From contig NZ_LIPD01000008.1 in assembly GCF_001905545.1 (NCBI RefSeq), positions 62,001-126,000 on the forward strand: 64,000 bases of DNA, given 5' to 3'. The notes below the pieces were generated by a model. That model saw only the letters and a program-made list of their open reading frames with translations, was not told where the DNA came from and did not search any database. Shown here piece by piece: positions 9,457 through 17,950 of the stretch (positions within the stretch are counted from its first letter, which is position 1; each line of letters starts with the position of its first letter). Source of the DNA: Streptomyces sp. CB02056 (GTDB lineage Bacteria > Actinomycetota > Actinomycetes > Streptomycetales > Streptomycetaceae). The translations under genes and the position numbers were made by a program.

Positions 9457-10653
9457 TCACGACACGCGCAGCTCGGCCTCGATCAGGTCCGCGGCCCGGG
9501 TGGTGCCGCCCTCGGCCCGGCCGGCGGCGGACAGCTCGGCCAGCCGCTCGGCCACCGCCGGGTCGCCGGTCAGCTCCAGCAGGGCGGCGCGCAGCGCCTC
9601 CGCGGTGGCCTGCTCGGTGTCCAGCCGGCGGGCGACGCCGAGGCCGACCAGGGCGTCCGCGTTGGCGAACTGGTCGGCGGCCTGCGGCACCGCGATCATC
9701 GGCACGGCGTGGAACAGCCCCTCGCTGGAGCCGCCCATGCCCGCGTGGGTGACGAAGGCGTCCGCCTGGGAGAGCACCGACAGCTGGGGCACCCACCGGT
9801 GCACCTCGACGGTGTCCGGCACCTCGCCGAGCTCGGCCAGGTCGGTGTGCTTGCCGACCTGGAGCACGGTGTGCCAGCCCGGCAGGTCGCCGAAGGCCTC
9901 CACGCAGGCCCGGTAGAAGGCGGGCTGGTGGGTGAAGGCCGAGCCGAGCGAGACCAGCAGCACCTTCTCGGCGCCGGCCGGCCGCTGCCACTCGCCCTGG
10001 TGGGCGCGGTCGCCGAAACAGGGCCCGACGAAGCTGATCCGCTGCTCGTCGACCCGGTCGACGTTGGGCTGGAGGGCGCGTGGGACGAGCGCGACGCACC
10101 GCTCGGGGCGGTTCTTGAAGCCCTCCACGTCGCGCTGCACCGCGCCCGCCTCGACCAGCCAGTCGGCGTACCGGCGGTAGTGCTCGGGGCCGCCCGGGCC
10201 GTTGCGCATCGGCTCGAACATCGCCGCGAGGTCCTCCTCGAAGCCCTCCCAGCCGACGAAGGCGGGCGACAGCTGCACCACCGGCACGCCCAGCCGCTCG
10301 CCGAGCGCCCGCCCGGCGAAGCCGCCGATGTCGTAGAGCACCAGGTCGGGGCGGTCGTCCTCGAAGGCCTCCAGCAGGACGGGCCACATCGACAGCGTGT
10401 CGTCCAGGAACAGCTCCTGGATCGCCACCAGGTCCGACGGCCAGCCGGCCGGGTCGTCGGTGAGCGGCAGCTTGGTCGGGTACGGGACGAAGGTCGCGCC
10501 GGTGGACTCGACGACCTCCCGGAAGGAGGGGTCGTTGACGTAGCTGACCCGGTGGCCCCGGGCGACCAGCTCGGTGATCACCGCGAGACTGGGATTGACA
10601 TGCCCATGAGCGGGAATGGAGACCATCAGGATGTGTGCAGGGGGGCGGTTCAC
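9457..10653 (-). CDS. Macrolide-type family 1 glycosyltransferase (OleD/Mgt-like)
   Basis: A 398-residue GT-B fold glycosyltransferase. N-terminal 'MVSIPAHGHVNPSLAVI' with the catalytic His of the OleD/OleI/Mgt family, 'HRVSYV', and the C-terminal nucleotide-sugar region 'VHRWVPQLSVLSQADAFVTHAGMGGSSEGLFHAVPMIAVP' in two consecutive parts are all present. These enzymes glucosylate macrolides and other acceptors using UDP-glucose and give resistance by inactivation. GTG at 10653 has GGAGG 5 nt upstream. It is divergent from a TetR regulator, with operator-like repeats between, so it is probably induced by its substrate. The natural acceptor cannot be read from sequence. Confidence 0.88.
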   Translation of the reverse strand: MNRPPAHILMVSIPAHGHVNPSLAVITELVARGHRVSYVNDPSFREVVESTGATFVPYPTKLPLTDDPAGWPSDLVAIQELFLDDTLSMWPVLLEAFEDDRPDLVLYDIGGFAGRALGERLGVPVVQLSPAFVGWEGFEEDLAAMFEPMRNGPGGPEHYRRYADWLVEAGAVQRDVEGFKNRPERCVALVPRALQPNVDRVDEQRISFVGPCFGDRAHQGEWQRPAGAEKVLLVSLGSAFTHQPAFYRACVEAFGDLPGWHTVLQVGKHTDLAELGEVPDTVEVHRWVPQLSVLSQADAFVTHAGMGGSSEGLFHAVPMIAVPQAADQFANADALVGLGVARRLDTEQATAEALRAALLELTGDPAVAERLAELSAAGRAEGGTTRAADLIEAELRVS

Positions 10654-10677
10654 GGGCACCTCCGGGGAACGGGGGAT

Positions 10678-10747
10678 GAGACGAGACGATCCGTCTCGCG
10701 ATGGCATGGGAAGACAATACGTCTCGTCTCGTTGTTTCGCATAGAAT
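10678..10747. promoter_or_regulatory. TetR-type operator cluster between glycosyltransferase and regulator
   Basis: The 101-bp divergent region holds a perfect palindrome CGAGACG-ATC-CGTCTCG (10682-10698) and an 11-bp inverted repeat GAGACGAGACG / CGTCTCGTCTC (10678-10688 and 10720-10730). Each half contains copies of the CGTCTCG half-site. TAGAAT (10742-10747) lies 7 nt before the tetR ATG, so tetR is probably leaderless. The sites would let TetR repress both genes. Confidence 0.75.
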
Positions 10748-10754
10748 TTTTTCC

Positions 10755-11375
10755 ATGGCCTCCAGAACAGCTCCCGACCCCGCCCGACGCAGCGAGCGCG
10801 CGCACGCCGCCGTCCTCGCCGCCACCACCGAACTCGTCGCCGAGATCGGCTACGGCAGGCTGACCATCGAGGCGATCGCCGCCCGGGCCGGCGTCGGCAA
10901 GCAGACCATCTACCGGTGGTGGCCCTCCAAGGGCGCCGTGGTCTTCGACGCCTTCCTCGCCGCCGGCGAGCACGAGGGCGGCATCGCGCTCCCCGACACC
11001 GGCGACCTCGCCGCCGACCTCCGCGCCGTCCTGCGCCCCACCAGCGACGAGCTGGCCGACCCGGACACCGACCGCACCTACCGGGCGATCATGGCGGAGA
11101 TCCTCAACGACCCGGCACTGCAGGCCGAGCACCGCACCCGCCTGCTGGACCCCCTGCTGGCCGTCACCCGCGACCGCCTCCGCAGCGCCCGCGAGGCCGG
11201 CCAGATCGCCCCCGACACCGACCTCGACCTGGCCGTCGAAATCGTCTACGGCCCGCTCTACTACCGCTGGCAGTACCGGCTCGGCCCGCTCACCCACGAG
11301 CACGCCGACCGCCTGGTCGACGCCGCCCTGCGGGCCCTCAACCCGCCGTCCGCCGACCGCGGTTCCGGCGCCTGA
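10755..11375 (+). CDS. TetR-family transcriptional regulator
   Basis: A 206-residue repressor. The HTH domain is at about 12-65 ('RLTIEAIAARAGVGKQTIYR' contains the helix-turn-helix), followed by an all-helical ligand-binding domain ('TYRAIMAEILNDPALQAEHR', 'YYRWQYRLGPLTHEHADRLV' resemble the TetR_C_16/AcrR-type C-terminus). ATG at 10755 has no ribosome binding site but sits 7 nt after a TAGAAT -10. It is divergent from the glycosyltransferase and flanked by CGTCTCG repeats, so the likely role is autoregulation plus control of that gene. The inducing ligand is unknown; a glycosyltransferase substrate is a fair guess. Confidence 0.9.
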   Translation: MASRTAPDPARRSERAHAAVLAATTELVAEIGYGRLTIEAIAARAGVGKQTIYRWWPSKGAVVFDAFLAAGEHEGGIALPDTGDLAADLRAVLRPTSDELADPDTDRTYRAIMAEILNDPALQAEHRTRLLDPLLAVTRDRLRSAREAGQIAPDTDLDLAVEIVYGPLYYRWQYRLGPLTHEHADRLVDAALRALNPPSADRGSGA

Positions 11376-11407
11376 ACCAGCGGACGGCCACCACCGCGGC
11401 CGGTCCC

Positions 11408-13225
11408 TCAGACCACCGGCGGCGAGGCCGGCCCCGCCAGGGCGACCGAGACCAGGGCGCGCATGGCGGAGGCGGCCTGCCCCAGCGGCAGCGTCGCGTC
11501 GTCGGCGAAGAGCTCCACCAGCCAGCCGCCGGCCGGGTTCTGGCCGCCCGCGGCCACCATGCCCCGGTACCCGGAGACGACGAGCATGGCCTCCTCCGCC
11601 GGGTCGTTGCCGGCCGCGCCCGCCCGCAGCGCGAAGGAGCCGCCGCGGACGGCGCGGCGGGTCATCGGGTAGTGCCGGAGGTCGAAGACCGCGTCGGGGG
11701 CCTCGATCTGGGCCCGCTGGGTCTCCGCGCGGACGCTGCTGGGGCCGCTGGTCATCCGGTAGACGGCGTGCTGGGCGGTGCGCATGAGGTGGGAGCCGGG
11801 CGGGACGTACGAGACCCACCAGCCGACGGCGTCCAGCAGCCGGGCGGAGGCCTCGGCGACGACGACCAGCTTGCCGAGGGTGTCCGCGGGGTGGACGGCC
11901 CGGGCCGTGGCGGCCTGGTCGAGGGAGGCGAGCACGGCGGTGAGCAGCTGCCCCGGGTCGGCGCTGTGGGCGGCGCCGCGGAACCGCCGCCGGTCGCCCG
12001 CCCCGGCCCGGCCGTTCGGCCCGCGCCGCCCGTCCGCCCGGTGGTGCGGGTCGGCGGCGTCGGCGAGCAGCACGGTGGGGTCGGGCGAGAAGCCGGGGCC
12101 GTGGCTGCGCCCGGCGACGACGGGGTGGGCGGCCCGGGCGGCCTTGGCCCGGTACTGGGCGGCGTCGGCGAGCCGGAACAGCCGGTCGGGGGTGGTGACG
12201 GGCCCGATCGAGTCCCCGGTGGAGGCGACCCCGCAGGCCACGCCCTCGCCCTCGGAGAGCGCGAGCGCCCGGGCGCACAGCTCCTCGGCGACGGAGACCA
12301 CCTCGTCGGCCTTCTGCCCCTCCACGAGCAGGCAGAACTCGTCGCCGCCGAGCCGGGCGGCGAGGCTGCCGGGGAGCTTGGCGGCGGCCAGCGAGAGCTG
12401 GTGGGCGAACCGCTCCAGCAGCCGGTCGCCCATCTCGTGGCCGAGCTGGTCGTTGACCCGCTTCAGCCCGTTGACGTCGCAGACCACCAGGGAGACCACG
12501 GTGTTGTCCCGGTTGTGCGCCTCCAGCGCGCTCTCCAGCCGGGCGTCGACGGCGCGCCGGTTGGCCAGGCCGGTGAGCGGGTCGGAGAAGGCGAGCCTGC
12601 GCAGGTCGGCGAGGCGCTCGGTCTGCGCCAGCCCGGCGGAGACCTGGGCGGCGAGCAGGGTCGCGTAGTCGGCGTCGGCCTCGGTGAACTCGGGCATCCC
12701 GGCCGACCGGGCGAGGTACAGCTCGCCCCAGGCCTGGCCGTGCAGCACGACCGGCGCGACCACGCAGCAGGCCCGCCCGCGCCGGCGCAGCGCCGCGGCG
12801 CGCTCCTGGCAGTACGCGCCGGCCGTCGGGTGGGCGTGCCCGGCGTGCTGCACGCTGTTCTCGGCGCTCTGCAGCCAGGCGCGCGGCAGCCGCCCGGTGG
12901 TCCAGCGCTCCTCCAGGTACGTGACGATCTCGGGGAAGTCGGCGACCGGGTACGACTCGTCCTCGGGCAGCTCCTCCTCGCCCGGGGCGAGGTCGCCGTG
13001 GTTGACCAGCACCCGCAGCCGGCCGGACTCGCGGTCCCAGACGGAGACGGCGGCCATGGTGGCGCCGAGCGCCTCGGTGGCCCGGGCGGCGGCGGCCCGG
13101 ACGGCCTCCAGCGGGGTGAGCGCGGCGGCCATGTCCTGGGCCAGCTCGACCACGGACTGCAGTCTCAGGTCGGGCAGCGGGTCGGAGTGCCGCGAGCCGC
13201 CGCAGTCGCAGTCGCGGTCCGTCAT
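11408..13225 (-). CDS. GAF-GGDEF-GAF diguanylate cyclase
   Basis: Predicted to make cyclic di-GMP from two GTP. In the 605-residue protein, residues about 25-200 form a GAF sensor domain, 212-370 a GGDEF domain ('FSDPLTGLANRRAVD' at its start, intact 'RLGGDEF' with GGDEF at 293-297), and about 420-600 a second GAF-like region after a basic low-complexity linker. The allosteric I-site RxxD is absent: the four residues at that spacing read LPGS. No membrane segment is seen, so it is cytosolic. ATG at 13225 has GAGG 5 nt upstream; a GTG at 13243 is an alternative. The next gene upstream makes cAMP, placing two second-messenger enzymes side by side. Confidence 0.9.
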   Translation of the reverse strand: MTDRDCDCGGSRHSDPLPDLRLQSVVELAQDMAAALTPLEAVRAAAARATEALGATMAAVSVWDRESGRLRVLVNHGDLAPGEEELPEDESYPVADFPEIVTYLEERWTTGRLPRAWLQSAENSVQHAGHAHPTAGAYCQERAAALRRRGRACCVVAPVVLHGQAWGELYLARSAGMPEFTEADADYATLLAAQVSAGLAQTERLADLRRLAFSDPLTGLANRRAVDARLESALEAHNRDNTVVSLVVCDVNGLKRVNDQLGHEMGDRLLERFAHQLSLAAAKLPGSLAARLGGDEFCLLVEGQKADEVVSVAEELCARALALSEGEGVACGVASTGDSIGPVTTPDRLFRLADAAQYRAKAARAAHPVVAGRSHGPGFSPDPTVLLADAADPHHRADGRRGPNGRAGAGDRRRFRGAAHSADPGQLLTAVLASLDQAATARAVHPADTLGKLVVVAEASARLLDAVGWWVSYVPPGSHLMRTAQHAVYRMTSGPSSVRAETQRAQIEAPDAVFDLRHYPMTRRAVRGGSFALRAGAAGNDPAEEAMLVVSGYRGMVAAGGQNPAGGWLVELFADDATLPLGQAASAMRALVSVALAGPASPPVV

Positions 13226-13453
13226 GATCGCCTCGCTGCTCACCGGCTCGCCTCGCTCCCTGTGCTCGGTCCTGCCGGACCCCCGTCGGCCGGCCGCACC
13301 CGACCGGCCGCTTGCACCAAGACTAGGGCGGTTTCGTTCGCTTATGCCCCGTTTGCCCGGGCGGACCCGCAGCAGAACGTACGGGTTTCAACCGTTCAGC
13401 ACCCGCAACCGCCCGTCCGCCGTGGGGAAGCGTGCCCACGAACGCCGTCACCG

Positions 13454-13590
13454 CATGCGTCTGCCCGCGCACGGCCGAAGCGCGCGTCCCCGTACGTCCA
13501 CCGGATGCGTCTTCCCCGCACGGGCCCGCCGTACGCGCGCCACCCGCGTACGGCCACCACCCGCCTACGGCCACCGCCGCGTACGGCCCC
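13454..13590. repeat. Short direct repeats in the gap between GGDEF and adenylate cyclase genes
   Basis: The gap 13226-13601 (376 bp) has no convincing gene. It holds two copies of ATGCGTCT(G/T)CCC..GCACGG about 50 bp apart (from 13454 and 13504) and three imperfect 16-17-bp units of CCGC(G/C)TACGGCCACC (13544-13590). It lies 3' of cya and 5' of the GGDEF gene, so it may include the latter's promoter. No terminator-grade hairpin was found. Function unknown. Confidence 0.45.
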
Positions 13591-13601
13591 GCGTGCGGGC
13601 G

Positions 13602-14726
13602 CTACTCGGCCTTCAGCCGCCGGGTGAGCAGCCACGGCTCGACCAGGCCGAGCCCCCGCACCGGCCGCCGCCACATCGGCTGCAGGTGGAACCGCGCCCC
13701 GGCGTCCGGTCCCGGGATCGGCAGCCCGGAGGCGGGCATCCCGGCCGCGGCCGACAGTGCCTCGGCCAGGCCGGGCCCCTCCGCGTCGGCCGGGGCGACG
13801 CTGCCGTTCTGCTCCAGCGCGGCGGCGAACTCGCCGTCGATCAGCACCGCGTCCTTGGGCGCGATCGAGGTGAGCCGGCTCGCCAGGTTGACGGTGGTGC
13901 CGAAGACGTCGCCCATCCGCGAGGTGACCGTGCCGAAGGCCATGCCGACCCGCAGCGGCGGGATGGTGTCGTCCCCGGCCAGCGCCTCGATCAGGCTCAG
14001 CGCGATCTCGGCGGCGGTCGCCGGGTCCTCGGAGACGTAGAGGATCTCGTCGCCGAGCGTCTTGATCACCCGGCCGCCCTGGCCGGCGATCAGGTCCGAG
14101 CAGGTGTTCTCGAAGGTCTCGACCAGCTCGCCGAGCTCCTCCTCCTCCAGCCGCCGGGACAGCCGGGTGAAGCCGACCAGGTCGGCGAAGCCGACGGCGA
14201 GCCGCCCGCTGGTGATCTCGTGGTCCTCGGCGGCCTGCACCACCCGGCCGGTGACGGCCGCCAGCTGGCGCCGCCAGACGTACACCAGGAACTGCTCCAG
14301 CTCCGGCAGCAGCAGCTCGACCAGCGGGTACGCGACGTCGGCGCGGGTCAGCCCGGGCTCGACGGCCTGGGTGAGGTTCTCCAGGAAGGTGTCCATCTGC
14401 CAGCCGGCCAGCCGGGCCGTGGTCTGGCCGGTGGAGCGGGCCACCTGGATCGCCATCGACTCGCTGAGCAGCCCGGACTCGACCAGGCCGGCCAGCCGCC
14501 GCAGCGCGATCACGTCGCCGTCGGTGAGCGCCCGGGACTGCCCGATGTCCGGGAAGCCCATGGCGCGCCAGAAGCGGGTGGCCAGCTCCATCGGGACGTC
14601 GGCGGCGCGCGCGGCCTGGTACGGGGTGTAGCGGCGCGGCGCGTCCAGGATCAGGCGCTCCAGTTCGAGCGCGACCGTGGGGTCGTTGCTGCCCGCCGTC
14701 GCGCCGCTGCTGCCGTCCTCTGCCAC
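13602..14726 (-). CDS. cya: Class III adenylate cyclase
   Basis: Makes cAMP from ATP. The 374-residue length matches the streptomycete Cya (about 380). The C-terminal cyclase domain (about 175-330) shows the metal aspartates in 'VGFADLVGFT' (D182) and 'TLGDEILYV' (D226), the substrate lysine in 'VIKTLGDE' (K222) and the transition-state Asn/Arg pair in 'FGTTVNLASR'. The N-terminal 160 residues are helical and soluble, with no membrane segments. GTG at 14726 (GGGGACGG upstream) is chosen over GTG at 14753, whose GAGG is too close. cAMP feeds Crp in streptomycetes, and a Crp-like half-site pair lies upstream of accA2 in this window. Confidence 0.9.
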   Translation of the reverse strand: MAEDGSSGATAGSNDPTVALELERLILDAPRRYTPYQAARAADVPMELATRFWRAMGFPDIGQSRALTDGDVIALRRLAGLVESGLLSESMAIQVARSTGQTTARLAGWQMDTFLENLTQAVEPGLTRADVAYPLVELLLPELEQFLVYVWRRQLAAVTGRVVQAAEDHEITSGRLAVGFADLVGFTRLSRRLEEEELGELVETFENTCSDLIAGQGGRVIKTLGDEILYVSEDPATAAEIALSLIEALAGDDTIPPLRVGMAFGTVTSRMGDVFGTTVNLASRLTSIAPKDAVLIDGEFAAALEQNGSVAPADAEGPGLAEALSAAAGMPASGLPIPGPDAGARFHLQPMWRRPVRGLGLVEPWLLTRRLKAE

Positions 14727-14899
14727 CGGTCCGTCCCCGTGCGATCGCCGCACTCGCCTCGTGTCCTACCTGTCCGGGCGCGCACTCCGCCACCCGGGCG
14801 GGCAGTGGCGCGCCTCACACCGCTGCCAGGTGGAATGTTCGCACGGAATCGTCGGATCCGGGGCATCAGCCCGGGTCAAGGAGAGGTGAAGAGTGCCGT

Positions 14900-15793
14900 T
14901 CAGCGGGGCTCGGGGCGTACGTGGACGACGTCGCCCGCGCCGACCGCCCGGCGTACGCCGTCGGGTGTGCGGACCACCAGCCGCCCGTCGCCGTCCACCG
15001 CGACGGCCTCGCCGACCAGCTCGCGGTCGCCCGGCAGGTGCACCTTCACCTGGCGGCCGAGCGTGGTGCAGCGGTCCACGTAGGCGCGCAGCAGGTCGCT
15101 GGCGTGCGGGTCGCCCGCGGCGGCCGTCCACTCCCGGTACAGCTCGGCGAGTTCGCGCAGCAGGGCGCGCAGCAGGGTGCCCCGGTCGGTGGTCGTGGCG
15201 CCGGCCAGCGCGAGCGAGGCCGCGGTGGGGACGGGCAGCTCCTCCGCGCGCAGCGAGACGTTGAGGCCCATGCCGACCACCACCGCGCCGCCGGCCAGCT
15301 CGGTGAGGACGCCGCCGAGCTTGCGCTCCGCGCCGTCGATCTCCGTCTGGAGGTCGTTGGGCCACTTCAGCCCGACCTCGACCCCGGCGACCCGGCCCAG
15401 CGTGCTGGCCGCGGCCACCCCGACCAGGATCGGCAGCCAGCCGTACCGCTCGACCGGCACCTCCTCGGGGCGCAGCAGCAGGGACAGGAACAGCCCGGAG
15501 CGGGGCGGGGCGGTCCACCGCCGGTCCAGCCGGCCGCGGGCGGCGCTCTGCGCCTCGGCCACCAGCACCGCGCCCTGCCCGGCGCCCGCCGCGGCCCGGG
15601 CGGCGAGGTCGCTGTTGGTGGAGCCGGTCTCGGCGACGACGTCCAGGGAGGTCCACAGGCCGCCCGGGACGAGCAGGTCGCGGCGCAGCGCCTCCTCGTC
15701 CAGCGGCGGACGGTCCAGGTCGGTCCAGGGCGACGGTCCGGCGTGGCCGAAGCCGCGCAGTCCGCTGCGGCGGGGGGTCTCGGGTGCGGTCAT
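14900..15793 (-). CDS. birA: Biotin-[acetyl-CoA-carboxylase] ligase
   Basis: Attaches biotin to the carrier lysine of biotin carboxylases. The 297-residue group I enzyme has no DNA-binding HTH. Visible motifs are 'ETGSTNSDLAA', the biotinyl-AMP loop 'AARGRLDRRW' (a variant of GRGRxxRxW), 'LKWPNDLQ', 'KLGGVLTEL' and 'GMGLNVS'. A C-terminal SH3-like domain ends in 'DVVHVRPEPR'. ATG at 15793 lacks a ribosome binding site but follows TAGGGT (15805-15800) by 6 nt, so the mRNA is probably leaderless. Its partner carboxylase genes lie immediately downstream on the other strand (pccB, accE) and at 19832 (accA2). Confidence 0.94.
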   Translation of the reverse strand: MTAPETPRRSGLRGFGHAGPSPWTDLDRPPLDEEALRRDLLVPGGLWTSLDVVAETGSTNSDLAARAAAGAGQGAVLVAEAQSAARGRLDRRWTAPPRSGLFLSLLLRPEEVPVERYGWLPILVGVAAASTLGRVAGVEVGLKWPNDLQTEIDGAERKLGGVLTELAGGAVVVGMGLNVSLRAEELPVPTAASLALAGATTTDRGTLLRALLRELAELYREWTAAAGDPHASDLLRAYVDRCTTLGRQVKVHLPGDRELVGEAVAVDGDGRLVVRTPDGVRRAVGAGDVVHVRPEPR

Positions 15794-15911
15794 GGGAAAA
15801 CCCTAGAGCGGGTCCGGGACGTAGGCCGCCCCATCGTCCCGCAGAACACCCGTCAACAGAACTGTGTCGATGGTCATGACGCCGGGACGTGCCGGACAGC
15901 CCTCCGCGCTG

Positions 15912-15939
15912 GCTACGCTACCCAGCGGTAGTTCGTAGC
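15912..15939. promoter_or_regulatory. Nested dyad upstream of pccB
   Basis: GCTACG-CTACC-cagc-GGTAG-tt-CGTAGC: outer arms 15912-15917 and 15934-15939, inner arms 15918-15922 and 15927-15931, all perfect, offset by two bases. It is in the 233-bp divergent birA/pccB gap, about 90 bp before the pccB start, and contains TACGCT/TACCCA -10-like hexamers. A regulator site for the carboxylase operon is likely; the binder is unknown. Confidence 0.5.
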
Positions 15940-16026
15940 GCCGCCCTGCCCTCATGCGCGGGCCCACCACCCGGCCCCGCGCGCACTCGAAACAGGTCGC
16001 GGCCATGGATCAGGGAGAGCCACCGG

Positions 16027-17616
16027 ATGACCGAGGCGCCGTACGACCCCCACACCACCGCCGGCAAGCTCGCCGACCTGCGGCGCAGGCTGGACGAGGC
16101 GGTGCACTCCGGCTCGTCCAAGGCCGTGGAGAAGCAGCACGCCAAGGGCAAGCTGACCGCCCGCGAACGGGTCGTGGAACTGCTGGACGAGGACTCCTTC
16201 GTGGAGTTCGACGAGTTCGCCCGGCACCGCTCGACCAACTTCGGCCAGGAGAGGAACCGGCCGTACGGCGACGGCGTGGTGACCGGCTACGGCACCGTGG
16301 ACGGCCGCCAGGTCGCCGTGTTCGCCCAGGACTTCACCGTCTTCGGCGGCTCGCTCGGCGAGGTCTTCGGCGAGAAGATCGTCAAGGTGATGGACTTCGC
16401 GCTGAAGACCGGCTGCCCGGTCATCGGCATCAACGACTCCGGCGGCGCCCGGATCCAGGAGGGCGTGGTCTCGCTCGGCCTGTACGGCGAGATCTTCCGC
16501 CGCAACGTGCACGCCTCCGGCGTCATCCCGCAGATCTCGCTGATCATGGGCCCCTGCGCGGGCGGCGCGGTGTACTCCCCCGCGATCACCGACTTCGTGG
16601 TGATGGCCGACCGGACCTCGCACATGTTCATCACCGGCCCCGACGTGATCAAGACCGTCACCGGCGAGGACGTCGCGATGGAGGAGCTGGGCGGCGCGCG
16701 CACCCACAACACCAAGTCGGGCAACGCCCACTACCTGGCCGCGGACGAGAAGGAGGCGATCGAGTACGTCAAGAGCCTGCTCTCGTACCTGCCCTCCAAC
16801 AACCTGAGCGACCCGCCGTCCTACCCCGAGCAGGCCGACCTCACCGTCACAGCGCAGGACCTCGAACTCGACACCATCGTGCCGGACTCGGCGAACCAGC
16901 CGTACGACATGCGCAAGGTGATCGAGCACATCGTCGACGACGGCGAGTTCCTGGAGACCCAGCCGCTGTTCGCGGGCAACATCATCACCGGCTTCGGCCG
17001 GGTCGAGGGCCAGTCCGTCGGCATCGTCGGCAGCCAGCCGATGGACCTGGCCGGCTGCCTGGACATCAACGCCAGCGAGAAGGCCGCCCGCTTCATCCGC
17101 ACCTGCGACTCCTTCAACGTCCCGGTGCTGACCTTCGTGGACGTGCCCGGCTTCCTGCCCGGCACCGAGCAGGAGTGGGACGGCATCATCCGGCGCGGCG
17201 CCAAGCTGATCTACGCCTACGCCGAGGCCACCGTCCCGCTGATCACCGTGATCACCCGCAAGGCCTTCGGCGGCGCCTACGACGTCATGGGCTCCAAGCA
17301 CCTGGGCGCCGACCTCAACCTGGCCTGGCCGACCGCGCAGATCGCCGTGATGGGCGCGCAGGGCGCGGTCAACATCCTGCACCGCCGGGAGATCGCCGAG
17401 GCCGAGGCGGCCGGCACCGCCGAGGAGAAGCGGGCCGAGCTGATCGCCTCGTACGAGGAAACCCTGCTGAACCCCTACCTGGCCGCCGAACGCGGCTACG
17501 TGGACGCGGTGATCGCGCCGAGCGAGACCCGCCGGCACATCGTCCGCGGCCTGCGGGCGCTGCGCGGCAAGCGTGAGGTGCTGCCGCCGAAGAAGCACGG
17601 CAACATCCCCCTGTAG
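16027..17616 (+). CDS. pccB: Acyl-CoA carboxylase beta subunit (propionyl-CoA type carboxyltransferase)
   Basis: Carboxyltransferase subunit that moves CO2 from carboxybiotin to propionyl- or acetyl-CoA, giving methylmalonyl- or malonyl-CoA for fatty acids and polyketides. The 529-residue crotonase-fold protein shows both oxyanion-hole regions: 'GINDSGGARIQEGV' with 'MGPCAGGAVYSPA' in the N-half, and 'TFVDVPGFLPGTEQEW' with 'RKAFGGAYDVMGSKH' in the C-half. The residue of the CAGGAVYSPA-AITDF region that tunes acetyl versus propionyl preference is Asp ('AITDF'), as in PccB/AccD5. ATG at 16027 has AGGGAGAG 8 nt upstream. accE follows after 29 nt. Confidence 0.95.
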   Translation: MTEAPYDPHTTAGKLADLRRRLDEAVHSGSSKAVEKQHAKGKLTARERVVELLDEDSFVEFDEFARHRSTNFGQERNRPYGDGVVTGYGTVDGRQVAVFAQDFTVFGGSLGEVFGEKIVKVMDFALKTGCPVIGINDSGGARIQEGVVSLGLYGEIFRRNVHASGVIPQISLIMGPCAGGAVYSPAITDFVVMADRTSHMFITGPDVIKTVTGEDVAMEELGGARTHNTKSGNAHYLAADEKEAIEYVKSLLSYLPSNNLSDPPSYPEQADLTVTAQDLELDTIVPDSANQPYDMRKVIEHIVDDGEFLETQPLFAGNIITGFGRVEGQSVGIVGSQPMDLAGCLDINASEKAARFIRTCDSFNVPVLTFVDVPGFLPGTEQEWDGIIRRGAKLIYAYAEATVPLITVITRKAFGGAYDVMGSKHLGADLNLAWPTAQIAVMGAQGAVNILHRREIAEAEAAGTAEEKRAELIASYEETLLNPYLAAERGYVDAVIAPSETRRHIVRGLRALRGKREVLPPKKHGNIPL

Positions 17617-17645
17617 GCCCCGTCCCTGTCGGGAGAGAACCAGCC

Positions 17646-17864
17646 ATGTCGATCCACGTGCTGCACGGGCAGCCGACCCCCGAGGAGCTGGCCACCGTCC
17701 TGGCGGTGGTCCAGGCCCGGGCCGCCGCCGCACAGGCCGCCGCCGAGGCGGCCCGCAGGGCCGGCGCCGGCCCGGACTCCCCCTGGGGCGACCGCGCCCG
17801 CCGGCTCCGTCTCGCCGCCCGTCCGGGCCCGAACGCCTGGCGGACCTCGGGCTGGGCGCACTGA
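17646..17864 (+). CDS. accE: Acyl-CoA carboxylase epsilon subunit
   Basis: A 72-residue small subunit that stimulates actinobacterial acyl-CoA carboxylases. It has the family pattern: an N-terminal 'HVLHGQPTPEELATVLAVV' helix, an Ala-rich middle, and a C-terminal 'WRTSGW'. GGGAGA lies 9 nt before ATG 17646. Placement right behind pccB supports a PccB-AccE complex with the AccA2 subunit encoded at 19832. Confidence 0.9.
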   Translation: MSIHVLHGQPTPEELATVLAVVQARAAAAQAAAEAARRAGAGPDSPWGDRARRLRLAARPGPNAWRTSGWAH

Positions 17865-17950
17865 ACTGCGCGGCGTGGAGGGGGAGGACGGCCCCGCCGC
17901 CCTCCCCCTCCGTGCCGTACCGGGCGCCCGGCGCCCGCTTTGCCCGAAAC

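Noticed and set aside
9457..11375. Start of a macrolide biosynthetic cluster
   Set aside because: Only a glycosyltransferase and its regulator are present; no polyketide synthase or tailoring genes lie around it, so resistance or detoxification fits better.
13323..13574. Possible 83-codon gene in the GGDEF-cya gap
   Set aside because: Codon third positions do not follow the strong G/C bias of real genes in this window, the sequence is repeat-derived, and there is no ribosome binding site or domain.
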